DNA of 18,074 nt, from assembly GCA_964542435.1 (NCBI GenBank), contig CAZIVE010000050.1, positions 1-18,074 of the forward strand, read 5' to 3'. A program made the translations under genes and the position numbers. Of this stretch, positions 1-8,378 are shown in pieces. The notes beneath the pieces were generated by a model, which was given only the letters and a program-made list of their open reading frames with translations, was not told where the DNA came from and ran no database searches. This DNA is from CAZIVE01 sp964542435 (GTDB taxonomy: Bacteria > Bacteroidota > Bacteroidia > Bacteroidales > Tannerellaceae). Every line of letters starts with the position of its first letter. The stretch's first letter is position 1.

Positions 1-1
1 T

Positions 2-1681
2 ATTATTGCGAGTGAGTCACCTGTCGTAATGAATGGTGGTTCTATTTACAATAATTTGTCGATCGACAATGTTTTCTGGACAGTCAGCTTTACAATGAAT
101 GGCGGTACAATAGAAAAAAATCTGACGAAATATTATACGCTGTCTATAAACGAAGGAACAATCAAACATCCCGCAATTGTTCGTAACAATTCTGGTGGCA
201 TCACATTTCTTACCACTCTTACTATAGAGGGAGATGGTTCAAACATTAGTGATCCTGTAACTTTTAAATCAGGAACTTCCTATATTATCAGAAATGCTAA
301 ACATACTTCGCCATTGACAATTAATCATAAAGCGACTATCGCCAATCAATTATCAGCTGGCACAGTTGTGGTTAAAGGAACGGATAAATACCAACTCACA
401 AAGAGTGATCTTGGCTATTATAGTTATACAACGACTGGTTGGACACTATCACTGAGTGGAAATACGATCATTCTTGGAAAAGCAGATGAAGGAAATGATT
501 TTGGTAATGCAGATGATATACAAAAATGGATAGATGAACAAGCTAAAAAAGCTCTGGCTCAAGGAAAAGATTCAGTTGATTTAGTTTGCCGGAAAGATAA
601 AAAAATACCTATCGATGCAGACAAGACTCTTACATTCCCACCAAAGATTAAAATGCATGTCTTTTATTGTGTTCTCACTCGAGAGAAGCCTGTTGACGGA
701 AGTACAGGTTCTGTTCGAATGATTGATATTCCGGAAACAAGCTCTGTAGCATTTGATAATTCTTCTATTGACGGCTCAGGAGTGCAGTCACAGGAACCGC
801 TGATTTTTGTGAAAGGTACAATGAGCCTTGACAATGCCAGCAAGGTTACTGGTGCTAATGATAACAGCAACGCAGGCGGTGCAGTTTATGTGGCTAATAC
901 GGGAACCTTCAATATGAACAATGGAGAAATCAGTGGAAACGCGGGAGTCAACGGCAGCGCCATCTTCAACGAAGGTACGCTTCTGTACAATGGCGGAACT
1001 GTGAAAGGCAATACGGGCAGCATAGGAAGTATCCTCAATTATGATGGAAGTACCTTTACCATGACAGGCGGAACCGTCACGGGAAATACGGCAACGAAGG
1101 AAGTCGGCGGCATATATATCGGAGAGAATGTGAAGGCGACATTTACCGGCGGAACCGTTACTTCGAACGGAGAGACTTCTGATATCTATACCTGGTCGAA
1201 TATCAATTACAGTGGCGATGTGAATGCAACGAAACTGAAGATGATTCAGCCCGCGAAACTGTTTGTGACATCGAAACTGAAGAACAAAATTCAGCTCGAT
1301 TATTTGGGAGACAATCTTACCGCTGGAACGATTGTAGCTCAAGGATCAGGATATCAATTGGGAAGTAGCGATTTTTCAAACATCAGTTCGACAAACAAAG
1401 ACTGGCAGTTCGCCTTCTCCAACGGTAACATCATTCTTAAGCTGAAAGATTCGCCGATCGAAGTTGTGGATGCAACAGAAGATGCTGCTTATATGGAAGG
1501 TGGACAACTGATTTTGGTAGGTCAAACTGTAGGAGTTCCATATACAGTCTATAGTTTAAATGGCAGAATGGTTAAGAGCGGAATCATCAAGAGTGCAAAA
1601 GAGTCAATCCAGTTTGATGAAAAGGGTCTCTTCTTGATTCGTTGTGGCAAGAACAGTTACAAGGTAGTGAACATCAAATAA
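2..1681 (+). CDS. Beta-helix repeat surface protein with C-terminal T9SS sorting domain (5' partial)
   Basis: The frame is open from base 2 and the first ATG is at 29 with no ribosome binding site, so the true start lies outside the window. The visible 550 residues (numbered from that ATG) are rich in Gly, Asn and Thr, with short repeats of the type NGGTV-x-GN and MTGGTVTGN (about 285-380), typical of right-handed beta-helix or polymorphic outer-membrane-protein-like folds. Two similar modules at about 109-151 and 431-471 each read like (S/T)AGT(V/I)V-x2-G...YQL...W-x3-SxGNxIIL. The last ~70 residues (about 478-550), with VYSLNGRMVKSG and a closing GLFLIRCG...KVVNIK, match a type A sorting domain of the type IX secretion system, so I infer export across the outer membrane and surface attachment. 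Ligand or adhesive role is unknown. A terminator follows directly. Confidence 0.8.
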   Translation: MIASESPVVMNGGSIYNNLSIDNVFWTVSFTMNGGTIEKNLTKYYTLSINEGTIKHPAIVRNNSGGITFLTTLTIEGDGSNISDPVTFKSGTSYIIRNAKHTSPLTINHKATIANQLSAGTVVVKGTDKYQLTKSDLGYYSYTTTGWTLSLSGNTIILGKADEGNDFGNADDIQKWIDEQAKKALAQGKDSVDLVCRKDKKIPIDADKTLTFPPKIKMHVFYCVLTREKPVDGSTGSVRMIDIPETSSVAFDNSSIDGSGVQSQEPLIFVKGTMSLDNASKVTGANDNSNAGGAVYVANTGTFNMNNGEISGNAGVNGSAIFNEGTLLYNGGTVKGNTGSIGSILNYDGSTFTMTGGTVTGNTATKEVGGIYIGENVKATFTGGTVTSNGETSDIYTWSNINYSGDVNATKLKMIQPAKLFVTSKLKNKIQLDYLGDNLTAGTIVAQGSGYQLGSSDFSNISSTNKDWQFAFSNGNIILKLKDSPIEVVDATEDAAYMEGGQLILVGQTVGVPYTVYSLNGRMVKSGIIKSAKESIQFDEKGLFLIRCGKNSYKVVNIK

Positions 1682-1710
1682 CCTTTTGAAATACTCACAA
1701 CAATGATCGT

Positions 1711-1754
1711 AAAGCTGTCGGAGTGAAATAGTCTTCGGCAGCTTTATTTTTTTT
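1711..1754 (+). terminator. Rho-independent terminator of the beta-helix gene
   Basis: A stem of about 13 base pairs (AAAGCTGTCGGAG against CTTCGGCAGCTTT, two G-T wobbles) with a 9-base loop lies 30 bases after the stop codon. It is followed by ATTTTTTTT. The T tract is only on the plus side, so it serves the rightward gene and not the convergent leftward operon. Confidence 0.85.
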
Positions 1755-1770
1755 GACCTTTTTTGCCATC

Positions 1771-1795
1771 TTGACTAATAGCAACTATAAGTCAA
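1771..1795. other. Inverted repeat between convergent genes
   Basis: TTGACT-a-ATAG, loop CAA, CTAT-a-AGTCAA: 10 base pairs with one A-A mismatch. It lies 33 bases beyond the stop of the leftward oxidoreductase gene. There is no T tract on either side, so it may be a weak 3' end structure of the leftward operon. Its role is not shown by the sequence. Confidence 0.4.
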
Positions 1796-1827
1796 TTCCT
1801 AGAAAACATATAGAAACAATAGCCGAT

Positions 1828-2847
1828 TTAATTCTTATCTGCCGGATAAACAATTCCTAATTGTCTTCGGATCTCATCGATCGTTTCGATGGTGATGAGG
1901 GAATTCTGGTGGCTGTTGATGGAAGATTCCCGTTTGCCTTGTTCGATGAGATGGATGAATTCGGCTACTTCGTAGTAATATTCATCCTTGTCGGTGACGG
2001 CGGAGATATCTTCGGGAACAGGATCGGGACCTTTGCCGGAACTGGGAGCAAGACGTTCGGTGAAAGCAACTTTACGAATGATGTTGATGCGGTCGAGCGT
2101 GATGTTGCCTTTTTCACCTTCAATCTCCGTTGGAAGAGCTGAGTTGGCAATCTTCGAATAAAGTACGGTAGCATTCATTCCGTTATAGGAGAAGTTGATG
2201 GCGCCTTGTCCGTCAGCTCCGCTTGAGAGAATGATTCCGTCGGCATGGATCTTATTGGGACGACCAAAGAGAACAATCATCGGATAAATGGTGTAGATGC
2301 CGATGTCCATCATGGCTCCGTTGGACAGATTCGGATCGAAGGCATTGGTTGGAAGGCCTTGCTTGTACTTGTCGTAACGGGAAGAATACTGGCAGTAGCT
2401 TGAAAAATAGCGGCGGATTGTTCCGCATCGTTTGATGTTGTTCAGAACGGAGAGAAAATTCGGAGTCATTGTGGGCTTCATCGCTTCCATCAGCGTGACG
2501 TTGTACTTTTCGGAAGCGGCAATCATCTGGCGGGCTTCAGCAGCGTTGGAGGCAAGAGGCTTTTCACACAGCACATGCTTGCCGTGGCTCATGCAGAGAA
2601 TGCTCTGACTGGCATGACAGAAATTGGGCGATGCAATATAAACCGCATCGACGAGATCACTCGCTGCCATTGCCTCAAGAGAGGTGAAGGTGTGAGGAAT
2701 ACCGTGCTTCTGTGCAAACGCATCAGCCGTCTCTTGCTTGCGCGAGCAGACGGCTGATAGTTCAAAGCGTTTATCTTGCGAAGCGCCGGTCAAAAGCCAG
2801 TCGGTAATAAAATTCGTTCCGACCACGCCAAACCGAATCCTCTTCAT
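1828..2847 (-). CDS. Gfo/Idh/MocA family oxidoreductase
   Basis: This 339-residue protein is an NAD(P)-dependent oxidoreductase of the Gfo/Idh/MocA family, which usually acts on sugars or related cyclic alcohols. The N-terminal Rossmann fold starts with FGVVGTNFIT (7-16); where most members have GTG the second glycine is Asn. The family signature CEKPLASN (94-101) holds the conserved Lys96. The C-terminal half contains GAMMDIGIYTIYP, where Tyr stands in the place of the His used by inositol dehydrogenase-like members; this D-x-G-x-Y form resembles the dihydrodiol-dehydrogenase-like branch. The substrate cannot be told. It begins 4 bases after the gcvT stop and is the last gene of the serS operon. 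I see no signal peptide, so it is cytoplasmic. Confidence 0.88.
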   Translation of the reverse strand: MKRIRFGVVGTNFITDWLLTGASQDKRFELSAVCSRKQETADAFAQKHGIPHTFTSLEAMAASDLVDAVYIASPNFCHASQSILCMSHGKHVLCEKPLASNAAEARQMIAASEKYNVTLMEAMKPTMTPNFLSVLNNIKRCGTIRRYFSSYCQYSSRYDKYKQGLPTNAFDPNLSNGAMMDIGIYTIYPMIVLFGRPNKIHADGIILSSGADGQGAINFSYNGMNATVLYSKIANSALPTEIEGEKGNITLDRINIIRKVAFTERLAPSSGKGPDPVPEDISAVTDKDEYYYEVAEFIHLIEQGKRESSINSHQNSLITIETIDEIRRQLGIVYPADKN

Positions 2848-2851
2848 ATCG

Positions 2852-3937
2852 TTATTTTCTGAATGGTGCTTTTACAACCAGAGCTTTGAGGTTACGATTT
2901 CTTATCTGAATGAAGATCTCGTTTCCTGCTTTCCAAAGAGGAGTGTCCACATATCCCATTCCGATGCCCTTCTTCAAGACGGGAGACATCGTTCCGGAGG
3001 TTACATGACCGATTTTCTTTCCTTCGGCATCGACAATGTCGTAACCGTTACGAGGAATACCTTTGTCAATCATCTCGAATGCGCAGAGTCTGTGAGCAAC
3101 GCCCTCTTTCTTCTGACGTTCCAGTTCGGCACGGTTGGTGAAGTTCTTGCCATCTACAAACTTGGTAATCCAACCCAGACCGGCTTCGATAGGAGAAGTC
3201 GTGTCATCGAGATCGTGGCCGTAGAGACAGAATCCCATTTCGAGACGCAATGTGTCGCGAGCACCCAATCCGATAGGTCTGATGCCTTCCGGTTTGCCGG
3301 CTTCGAAGATAGCATTCCAGATTTTCATGGCATCGCTCGGATAGAAATAGAGTTCAAAACCACCAGCTCCGGTATAACCGGTATTGGAGATGATGACATT
3401 CTTGCATCCTGCAAACTCGCCCGTTGTGAAAGAGTAGTAAGGAATGGCGCTGAGATCAACCTTCGTAAGGCGCTGCAGCACTTCCGTAGCCTTCGGACCT
3501 TGGATGGCCAGCTGCGCCATGTTGTCTGAACTGTTCTCCAGTTCGGCACCTACTGTATTGTGACTTACGCACCAGTTCCAATCCTTCTCAATATTGGCAG
3601 CATTGACAACCAGCATATATTTCTCCGGTTCGAAGTGATACACCAAAAGATCGTCCACGATGCCACCCTTTTCATTCGGGAAGCAGGTGTACTGAGCTTT
3701 ACCTATTGTAAGAACAGAAGCATCGTTGGAGGTGATGTTCTGGATCAGTTCCAAAGCGTGAGGACCTTTCACCCAGAATTCGCCCATGTGAGAAACATCA
3801 AAAACGCCCACGCCGTTGACAACGGTCATGTGTTCTTCGATTATTCCATTGTATTCGATGGGCATGTTATAGCCCGCAAAATCCTGCATTTTCGCTCCAA
3901 GAGCGATATGCACGTCCGTAAAAGGAGTTGTTTTCAT
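2852..3937 (-). CDS. gcvT: Aminomethyltransferase (glycine cleavage T protein)
   Basis: T protein of the glycine cleavage system: it takes the aminomethyl group from lipoyl-H protein to tetrahydrofolate, giving 5,10-methylene-tetrahydrofolate and releasing ammonia. Length is 361 residues, close to the E. coli protein. Visible family features are MQDFAGYNMPIEYNGIIEEH near 17-36, GVFDVSHMGEF (44-54), and GGIVDDLLVY (91-100), which contains the conserved catalytic Asp. The C-terminal region has RPIGLGARDTLRLEMGF and an oligonucleotide/folate-binding barrel near KIGHVTSGTMSPVLKKGIG. H, P and L proteins are not in the window, so they must be encoded elsewhere. It follows pepT after 34 bases and precedes the oxidoreductase by 4 bases, so it is very likely cotranscribed. 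Confidence 0.95.
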   Translation of the reverse strand: MKTTPFTDVHIALGAKMQDFAGYNMPIEYNGIIEEHMTVVNGVGVFDVSHMGEFWVKGPHALELIQNITSNDASVLTIGKAQYTCFPNEKGGIVDDLLVYHFEPEKYMLVVNAANIEKDWNWCVSHNTVGAELENSSDNMAQLAIQGPKATEVLQRLTKVDLSAIPYYSFTTGEFAGCKNVIISNTGYTGAGGFELYFYPSDAMKIWNAIFEAGKPEGIRPIGLGARDTLRLEMGFCLYGHDLDDTTSPIEAGLGWITKFVDGKNFTNRAELERQKKEGVAHRLCAFEMIDKGIPRNGYDIVDAEGKKIGHVTSGTMSPVLKKGIGMGYVDTPLWKAGNEIFIQIRNRNLKALVVKAPFRK

Positions 3938-3971
3938 ATTAATTTATTTAGATGAATATGTTAATGTCTAA

Positions 3972-5186
3972 TTATTTAGCTGCCAGTTCGCTGATCTTGA
4001 CGATGGTTTCCATCGCCTTCTCAATGGAATGGACAGGAAGAAATTCGTAACGACCATGGAAATTGAGTCCGCCGGCGAACAAGTTCGGGCAGGGAAGTCC
4101 CATGAAAGAGAGACGTGCTCCGTCCGTCCCGCCACGAATAGGACGAACGATAGGAGCTACTCCGATCTCTTGCATGGCTTTGTAGGCAAGGTCGATGATC
4201 TCCTTCTTCGGTTCTACCACCTCGCGCATGTTGTAATATTGGTCACGCAGTTCGAGTGTCGTGCTATCCGGGAACATCTCGTTCATTCTCTTGACGAGCG
4301 ATTCGAGCAGTTTCTTACGTTCTTCGAACAGGGAGCGTGTGTGATCACGAATGATATAGGAAAGAGAAGCCTCTTCAACTGTACCGCTCATGCCGATCAG
4401 ATGGAAGAATCCTTCGTAGCCTTCGGTATGTTCCGGACGCTGCGTTGACGGCATCCACTGTGCAAATTCAATGGCAAGCAGTGAAGCGTTGATCATCTTG
4501 TTCTTCGCATAACCCGGATGTACGTTGAGCCCCTTGAAGATTACCTTTGCACCGGCGGCATTGAAATTTTCATATTCCAGTTCACCGATCGCTCCGCCGT
4601 CCATCGTGTAAGCCCAGTCGCAGCCAAATTTTTCAACGTCAAAGAAGTCTGCACCGCGGCCGATCTCTTCGTCAGGTGTAAATCCGATACGCAGTTTGCC
4701 ATGTTCTATCTCCGGATGTGCTTTCAGATATTCCACAGCGGAAATGATGGAAGCCACGCCGGCCTTGTCATCAGCGCCGAGCAGTGTCTGTCCGTCGGTT
4801 ACGATGATTTTCTGTCCTTTGTAGTCCGATAATTCTGGAAACATCTGAGGAGATAAAACCACGTTGCCATCAGCAGACAGAACGATGTTGCCGCCTTGGT
4901 AATCCACGATGCGAGGATTGACATTCTTTCCGCTGACATCGGGACTGGTATCCAGATGAGCAATGAAACCTATGGTCGGTACTTTGTTGGAGGTGTTTGC
5001 AGGAAGTGTAGCCATCAGATAACAATTATCATCCAGGGTGATGTCTTCCAATCCCATCTCTTCCAGCTCTGTTTTCAGAGCTTCTGCAAAAACACGCTGT
5101 CCAGGAGTGCTGGGCGTGGTGCCTGTCTCTTCGCTCGACTGTGTGTCGAACTTGACATACTTTAAAAATCGATCAATAAGGTTCAT
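3972..5186 (-). CDS. pepT: Peptidase T (tripeptide aminopeptidase)
   Basis: A cytoplasmic M20B zinc aminopeptidase that removes the N-terminal residue of tripeptides. At 404 residues it is nearly the size of the E. coli/Salmonella enzyme. Metal and catalytic motifs are present in order: AHLDTSPD (His77, Asp79), LLGADDKAG (Asp139/Asp140), FTPDEEIGRGAD (Glu173, Glu174), TMDGG (Asp196), then RGGTDGARLSFMGLPCPN and, near the C terminus, NFHGRYEFLPVHS holding the last His ligand. No signal peptide is seen. It sits 31 bases after the PurF-like gene and 34 before gcvT in the serS operon. Its probable role is recycling of peptides to amino acids. Confidence 0.96.
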   Translation of the reverse strand: MNLIDRFLKYVKFDTQSSEETGTTPSTPGQRVFAEALKTELEEMGLEDITLDDNCYLMATLPANTSNKVPTIGFIAHLDTSPDVSGKNVNPRIVDYQGGNIVLSADGNVVLSPQMFPELSDYKGQKIIVTDGQTLLGADDKAGVASIISAVEYLKAHPEIEHGKLRIGFTPDEEIGRGADFFDVEKFGCDWAYTMDGGAIGELEYENFNAAGAKVIFKGLNVHPGYAKNKMINASLLAIEFAQWMPSTQRPEHTEGYEGFFHLIGMSGTVEEASLSYIIRDHTRSLFEERKKLLESLVKRMNEMFPDSTTLELRDQYYNMREVVEPKKEIIDLAYKAMQEIGVAPIVRPIRGGTDGARLSFMGLPCPNLFAGGLNFHGRYEFLPVHSIEKAMETIVKISELAAK

Positions 5187-5217
5187 CTGAGTTCTATTTT
5201 AGTTCGTTACTATCTGA

Positions 5218-6621
5218 TTAAAAACAACCGGATCCGTCATAGCAGTGCAGACAGAGTTTGCACTTGGGAAGTCCGATGGATTTGACAAGATCCTCGACCG
5301 TGTTGAAGCGAAGCGTTGAGATCTTCAACTGCTGGCGAATGCGATCTACCAGATTGTTATATTGTTCCGTGCCGGTTGTAGCGTATTTGTCAAGATCTTT
5401 CTTGTCGTCGCCTTCCAGTTCTTTCACCATTCTGCGTGCTACCAGTTCCAAGTCTGAATGAGAGGCCGAGAAACCGATGAACGGGCAGGAGTGGAGAATC
5501 GGCGGACAGCCAATGCGCATGTGCACCTCTTTCGATCCGTATCCATAGAGGATGTTGACATTGTTCCGGAGCTGTGTGCCTCGAACGATTGAATCGTCAC
5601 AGAAGATGACACGCTTGCCTGTCAGCAGTGTCTTGTTCGGGATCAGTTTCATCTTGGCTACAAGATCACGTACCGACTGATCGGATGGTGTGAAGCTGCG
5701 TGGCCATGTCGGCGTATATTTGATGATGGCGCGGCGATAGGGAAGATGCTTGCCTTCCGCATAGCCCAACCCCATTCCAATACCTGAGTCCGGAATGCCC
5801 GAAACATAGTCGGCTTCTACGTTATCATGCGAAGCCATCGCCATTCCGCTTGCATATCTGGCAGCATCGACGTTGACGCCTTCGTATTCTGAGACCGGAT
5901 AACCGTAGTAAACCCAAAGGAACGAGCAGACTTGCATCTTGTCATTGGGCTTGCGTATCTGCCTCATGCTCTCAGCGTCAATCTCCACAATCTCGCCCGG
6001 ACCTACGTTGTAAGTAGGCTCAAAGCCGAGGTTCGGGAAACTGCACGGATCGCTGGATGCTGCATACGCGCCCTCTTTCTTTCCAATGATGATGGGTGTT
6101 CGTCCCCATTTGTCACGTGCTGCAATGATTCCTTTATCATGAAGGATCAGCATAGAGCAGGAGCCTTTGACACGATCCTGGACGATCTCTATTCCCTCCT
6201 TGAAGGTGGCACCTTCAGAAATGAGCAAGGCGACCAGTTCTGTCTGGTTGGTTTCGCCTGAACTGAGCTCAGAGAGATGACGGCCTTTTGCCAGCATGTC
6301 CGCTTCCAGCTCTTTCAGGTTATTGACCTTGGCAACAGTGACAACAGCATATTTACCAAGATGTGAATTGACGAATATCGGCTGTGGATCTGTATCGCTG
6401 ATGATTCCTATGCCGGAATGACCTTCGAACTTATCCAGTTCTTTCTCGAATCTACTGCGGAAATAGGAATTCTCCAGATTATGAATGGAACGTTTGAAAG
6501 TTCCGTTGCTTAATGTGACCAATCCGCCGCGATGCGTGCCCAAATGTGAGTTGTAATCTGTTCCGTAAAAAAGATCTGTGCGGCACTCCGTCTTGGATAT
6601 TGTTCCAAAAAAACCACCCAT
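5218..6621 (-). CDS. PurF-like amidophosphoribosyltransferase homolog lacking the glutaminase nucleophile
   Basis: A 467-residue homolog of glutamine PRPP amidotransferase, the first enzyme of purine synthesis. The phosphoribosyltransferase half is intact: GIPDSGIGMGLGYAEG (275-290), PRSFTPSDQSVR (307-318), and the PRPP loop FCDDSIVRGTQ (340-350). Cys232, Cys379, Cys454 and Cys457 sit where Bacillus-type PurF carries its Fe-S cluster ligands. The N-terminal glutaminase half is degenerate: it starts MGGFFG where PurF has Cys right after Met; the Arg of the usual HVRY(S/P)T is Ser75; AHNGNL is AKVNNL (97-102); and TDTE is NQTE (125-128). The start is fixed by an in-frame TAG eight codons upstream with no other Met between. 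It lies 29 bases after serS. It may use free ammonia or have another job; a normal purF may exist elsewhere. Family placement is firm, activity is not. Confidence 0.88.
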   Translation of the reverse strand: MGGFFGTISKTECRTDLFYGTDYNSHLGTHRGGLVTLSNGTFKRSIHNLENSYFRSRFEKELDKFEGHSGIGIISDTDPQPIFVNSHLGKYAVVTVAKVNNLKELEADMLAKGRHLSELSSGETNQTELVALLISEGATFKEGIEIVQDRVKGSCSMLILHDKGIIAARDKWGRTPIIIGKKEGAYAASSDPCSFPNLGFEPTYNVGPGEIVEIDAESMRQIRKPNDKMQVCSFLWVYYGYPVSEYEGVNVDAARYASGMAMASHDNVEADYVSGIPDSGIGMGLGYAEGKHLPYRRAIIKYTPTWPRSFTPSDQSVRDLVAKMKLIPNKTLLTGKRVIFCDDSIVRGTQLRNNVNILYGYGSKEVHMRIGCPPILHSCPFIGFSASHSDLELVARRMVKELEGDDKKDLDKYATTGTEQYNNLVDRIRQQLKISTLRFNTVEDLVKSIGLPKCKLCLHCYDGSGCF

Positions 6622-6650
6622 GGAAATATGTTGTTTTGTGTTGTTCTATA

Positions 6651-7922
6651 TTACTTGATGATGTCGAATCCTGTGTAGGGAACCAAAGCCTTCGGAATAA
6701 CGATTCCGTCCGGTGTCTGATTGTTCTCCAGCAGGGCGGCCACGATGCGCGGCAAAGCCAGTGCACTACCGTTCAACGTATGGCAAAGCTGGATCTTCTT
6801 GTTCTCATCACGATAACGACATTTCAGACGATTAGCCTGATAGCTTTCGAAGTTGGAAACGGAACTTACCTCCAGCCAACGTTTCTGAGCGGCAGACCAA
6901 ACTTCAAAGTCGTAGGTCAGGGCAGATGTGAAGCTGATGTCGCCACCGCAGAGACGCAGAATGTGCCAAGGCAATTCCAGTTTCTCTACCAATGTCTGAA
7001 CATAATCGCACATCTCCTGAAGAGACTGATAGGAATGTTCGGGCTTGTCAATGCGGACGATTTCCACTTTGTCGAACTGATGCAGGCGGTTCAGGCCGCG
7101 TACATCCTTGCCATAAGAGCCGGCTTCACGACGGAAGCATGCGGAATAGGCACAGTATTTGGTTGGCAGATCCTGCGCATTGAGAATCTCATCACGGAAA
7201 ATATTGGTGACAGGTACTTCTGCTGTCGGGATCAGATAGAGATCATCCACTTCGCAATGGTACATCTGTCCTTCCTTGTCAGGCAGCTGTCCTGTCCCGT
7301 AACCGGAATCACCATTGACCATATAAGGAGGTTCGATTTCCAGATAACCCGCTTCACGTGCGTTGTCGAGGAAGAAGTTGATGAGTGCGCGTTGCAGACG
7401 GCAGCCTTTTCCCTTATAAATCGGGAAGCCTGCGCCTGTAATTTTCACGCCCAGTTCGAAGTCTATGATGTCATATTTCTTGCAAAGTTCCCAATGAGGA
7501 AGAGCATCGGCCGGCAGATCAGGGATCTTACCACCTTGTTTTACGACCAGATTGTCTTCAGCGCCATTACCTTCCGGAACGGATTCGTGGGGCAGGTTCG
7601 GAATAAGAACCAGCAGATTGTGCATGTCGGTTTCCGCCTTTGTCTTGGCCTCTTCGAACGACTTGTTACTCTCTTTCAGTTCGCTGACCTTGTTGCGAGC
7701 TGCTTCAGCTTCGTTTTTCTTTCCCTCTTTCATCAGCTGACCAATCGTTTTAGAGATGAGGTTCAGTTCAGAAAGGTTTTTGTCGAGCTCCTGTTGAGAA
7801 GTACGTCTTGTTTTGTCAAGTTCGATGATTTTTCCGATGATCTCTTTACCATCGAAATGCTTTTTAGCCAACCGGCGGATCACATCCTCCGGATTTTCGG
7901 TAATTACTTTTAGCGTCAACAT
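6651..7922 (-). CDS. serS: Seryl-tRNA synthetase
   Basis: Class II aminoacyl-tRNA synthetase that charges tRNA-Ser (and tRNA-Sec where present). The 423-residue length is normal. An N-terminal charged helical arm (about 27-105) forms the coiled coil that grips the long variable arm of tRNA-Ser. The catalytic domain shows PTAEVP (232-237), motif 2 beginning CFRREAGSYGKDVRG (262-276), and motif 3 LNGSALALPRIVAALLENNQ near the C terminus. It is the first gene of the leftward operon, with a good promoter about 50 bases upstream, and is separated from rpmA by a terminator. The whole gene is also open on the opposite strand, which I take as a coding shadow. Confidence 0.97.
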   Translation of the reverse strand: MLTLKVITENPEDVIRRLAKKHFDGKEIIGKIIELDKTRRTSQQELDKNLSELNLISKTIGQLMKEGKKNEAEAARNKVSELKESNKSFEEAKTKAETDMHNLLVLIPNLPHESVPEGNGAEDNLVVKQGGKIPDLPADALPHWELCKKYDIIDFELGVKITGAGFPIYKGKGCRLQRALINFFLDNAREAGYLEIEPPYMVNGDSGYGTGQLPDKEGQMYHCEVDDLYLIPTAEVPVTNIFRDEILNAQDLPTKYCAYSACFRREAGSYGKDVRGLNRLHQFDKVEIVRIDKPEHSYQSLQEMCDYVQTLVEKLELPWHILRLCGGDISFTSALTYDFEVWSAAQKRWLEVSSVSNFESYQANRLKCRYRDENKKIQLCHTLNGSALALPRIVAALLENNQTPDGIVIPKALVPYTGFDIIK

Positions 7923-7971
7923 AAGATAATATCTTCAGTTTGTATATATATCCCTTAAATAAATAGACTTG

Positions 7972-8002
7972 CAAAGTTACTAAAATGAATACAGTTTCAA
8001 AA
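7972..8002 (-). promoter_or_regulatory. Promoter of the serS-purF-like-pepT-gcvT operon
   Basis: On the minus strand, TTTTG (7998-8002) and TAACTTTG (7972-7979) are separated by 18 bases. This matches the Bacteroidota pattern of TTTG at -33 and TAnnTTTG at -7. It gives a leader of about 45 bases before the serS ATG. The spacing is one base shorter than the usual 19-21. Confidence 0.6.
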
Positions 8003-8012
8003 GGTTTGAAAC

Positions 8013-8051
8013 AAAAAAAGCGGAACTGACACATATGATTGTCTGTTCCGC
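8013..8051 (-). terminator. Rho-independent terminator after rpmA
   Basis: On the minus strand, GCGGAAC (8051-8045), one mismatch and GACA pair with TGTC, mismatch and GTTCCGC (ending at 8020). Seven T residues follow (8019-8013). It lies 24 bases beyond the rpmA stop and isolates rplU-rpmA from serS. Confidence 0.85.
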
Positions 8052-8075
8052 CTTCTTTATGATATGGAAAGAATC

Positions 8076-8357
8076 CTAAGCTTCTGTGGGAGCCTTTTCC
8101 TCTTTCGTCTCAATGACTGACACGAAAGAACGATTCTCTTTAACCTTCTTGAATGAGACAACTCCGTCCTTCAGTGCATACAATGTATGATCACTGCCCA
8201 TTCCGACGTTTTCACCCGGATGATGAACGGTTCCTCTCTGACGTACGATGATTGAACCAGCTTTAATGGTCTCGCCACCGAACAACTTCAAACCAAGTCT
8301 TTTGCTATGTGATTCACGGCCGTTCTTTGAACTACCTACACCTTTTTTATGTGCCAT
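8076..8357 (-). CDS. rpmA: 50S ribosomal protein L27
   Basis: The small 93-residue L27 (bL27) protein sits near the peptidyl transferase centre of the large ribosomal subunit. It begins MAHKKGVGSSKNGRESHSKR, the normal mature N terminus of the family with no cleavable extension. The motifs GGETIKAGSIIVRQRGT and HPGENVGMGSDHTLYA are also typical. The C-terminal tail (about 80-93, ETKEEKAPTEA) is acidic and species-variable. It starts 21 bases after rplU, shares its promoter, and is followed by a terminator. Confidence 0.97.
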   Translation of the reverse strand: MAHKKGVGSSKNGRESHSKRLGLKLFGGETIKAGSIIVRQRGTVHHPGENVGMGSDHTLYALKDGVVSFKKVKENRSFVSVIETKEEKAPTEA

Positions 8358-8378
8358 TTCTGTTTTCTCCTTTGTTTG

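Noticed and set aside
2738..3529. A 263-codon plus-strand open frame over the oxidoreductase and gcvT genes
   Set aside because: It runs antisense to two well-supported genes and has no family features.
6622..6650. A longer N terminus of the PurF-like protein that could restore a Cys
   Set aside because: The upstream frame meets TAG eight codons before the ATG, and those codons contain neither Met nor Cys.
6546..7913. A 455-codon open frame on the plus strand across serS
   Set aside because: It is antisense to a clear seryl-tRNA synthetase, its translation shows no recognisable domain, and it has no promoter; it is a coding shadow.
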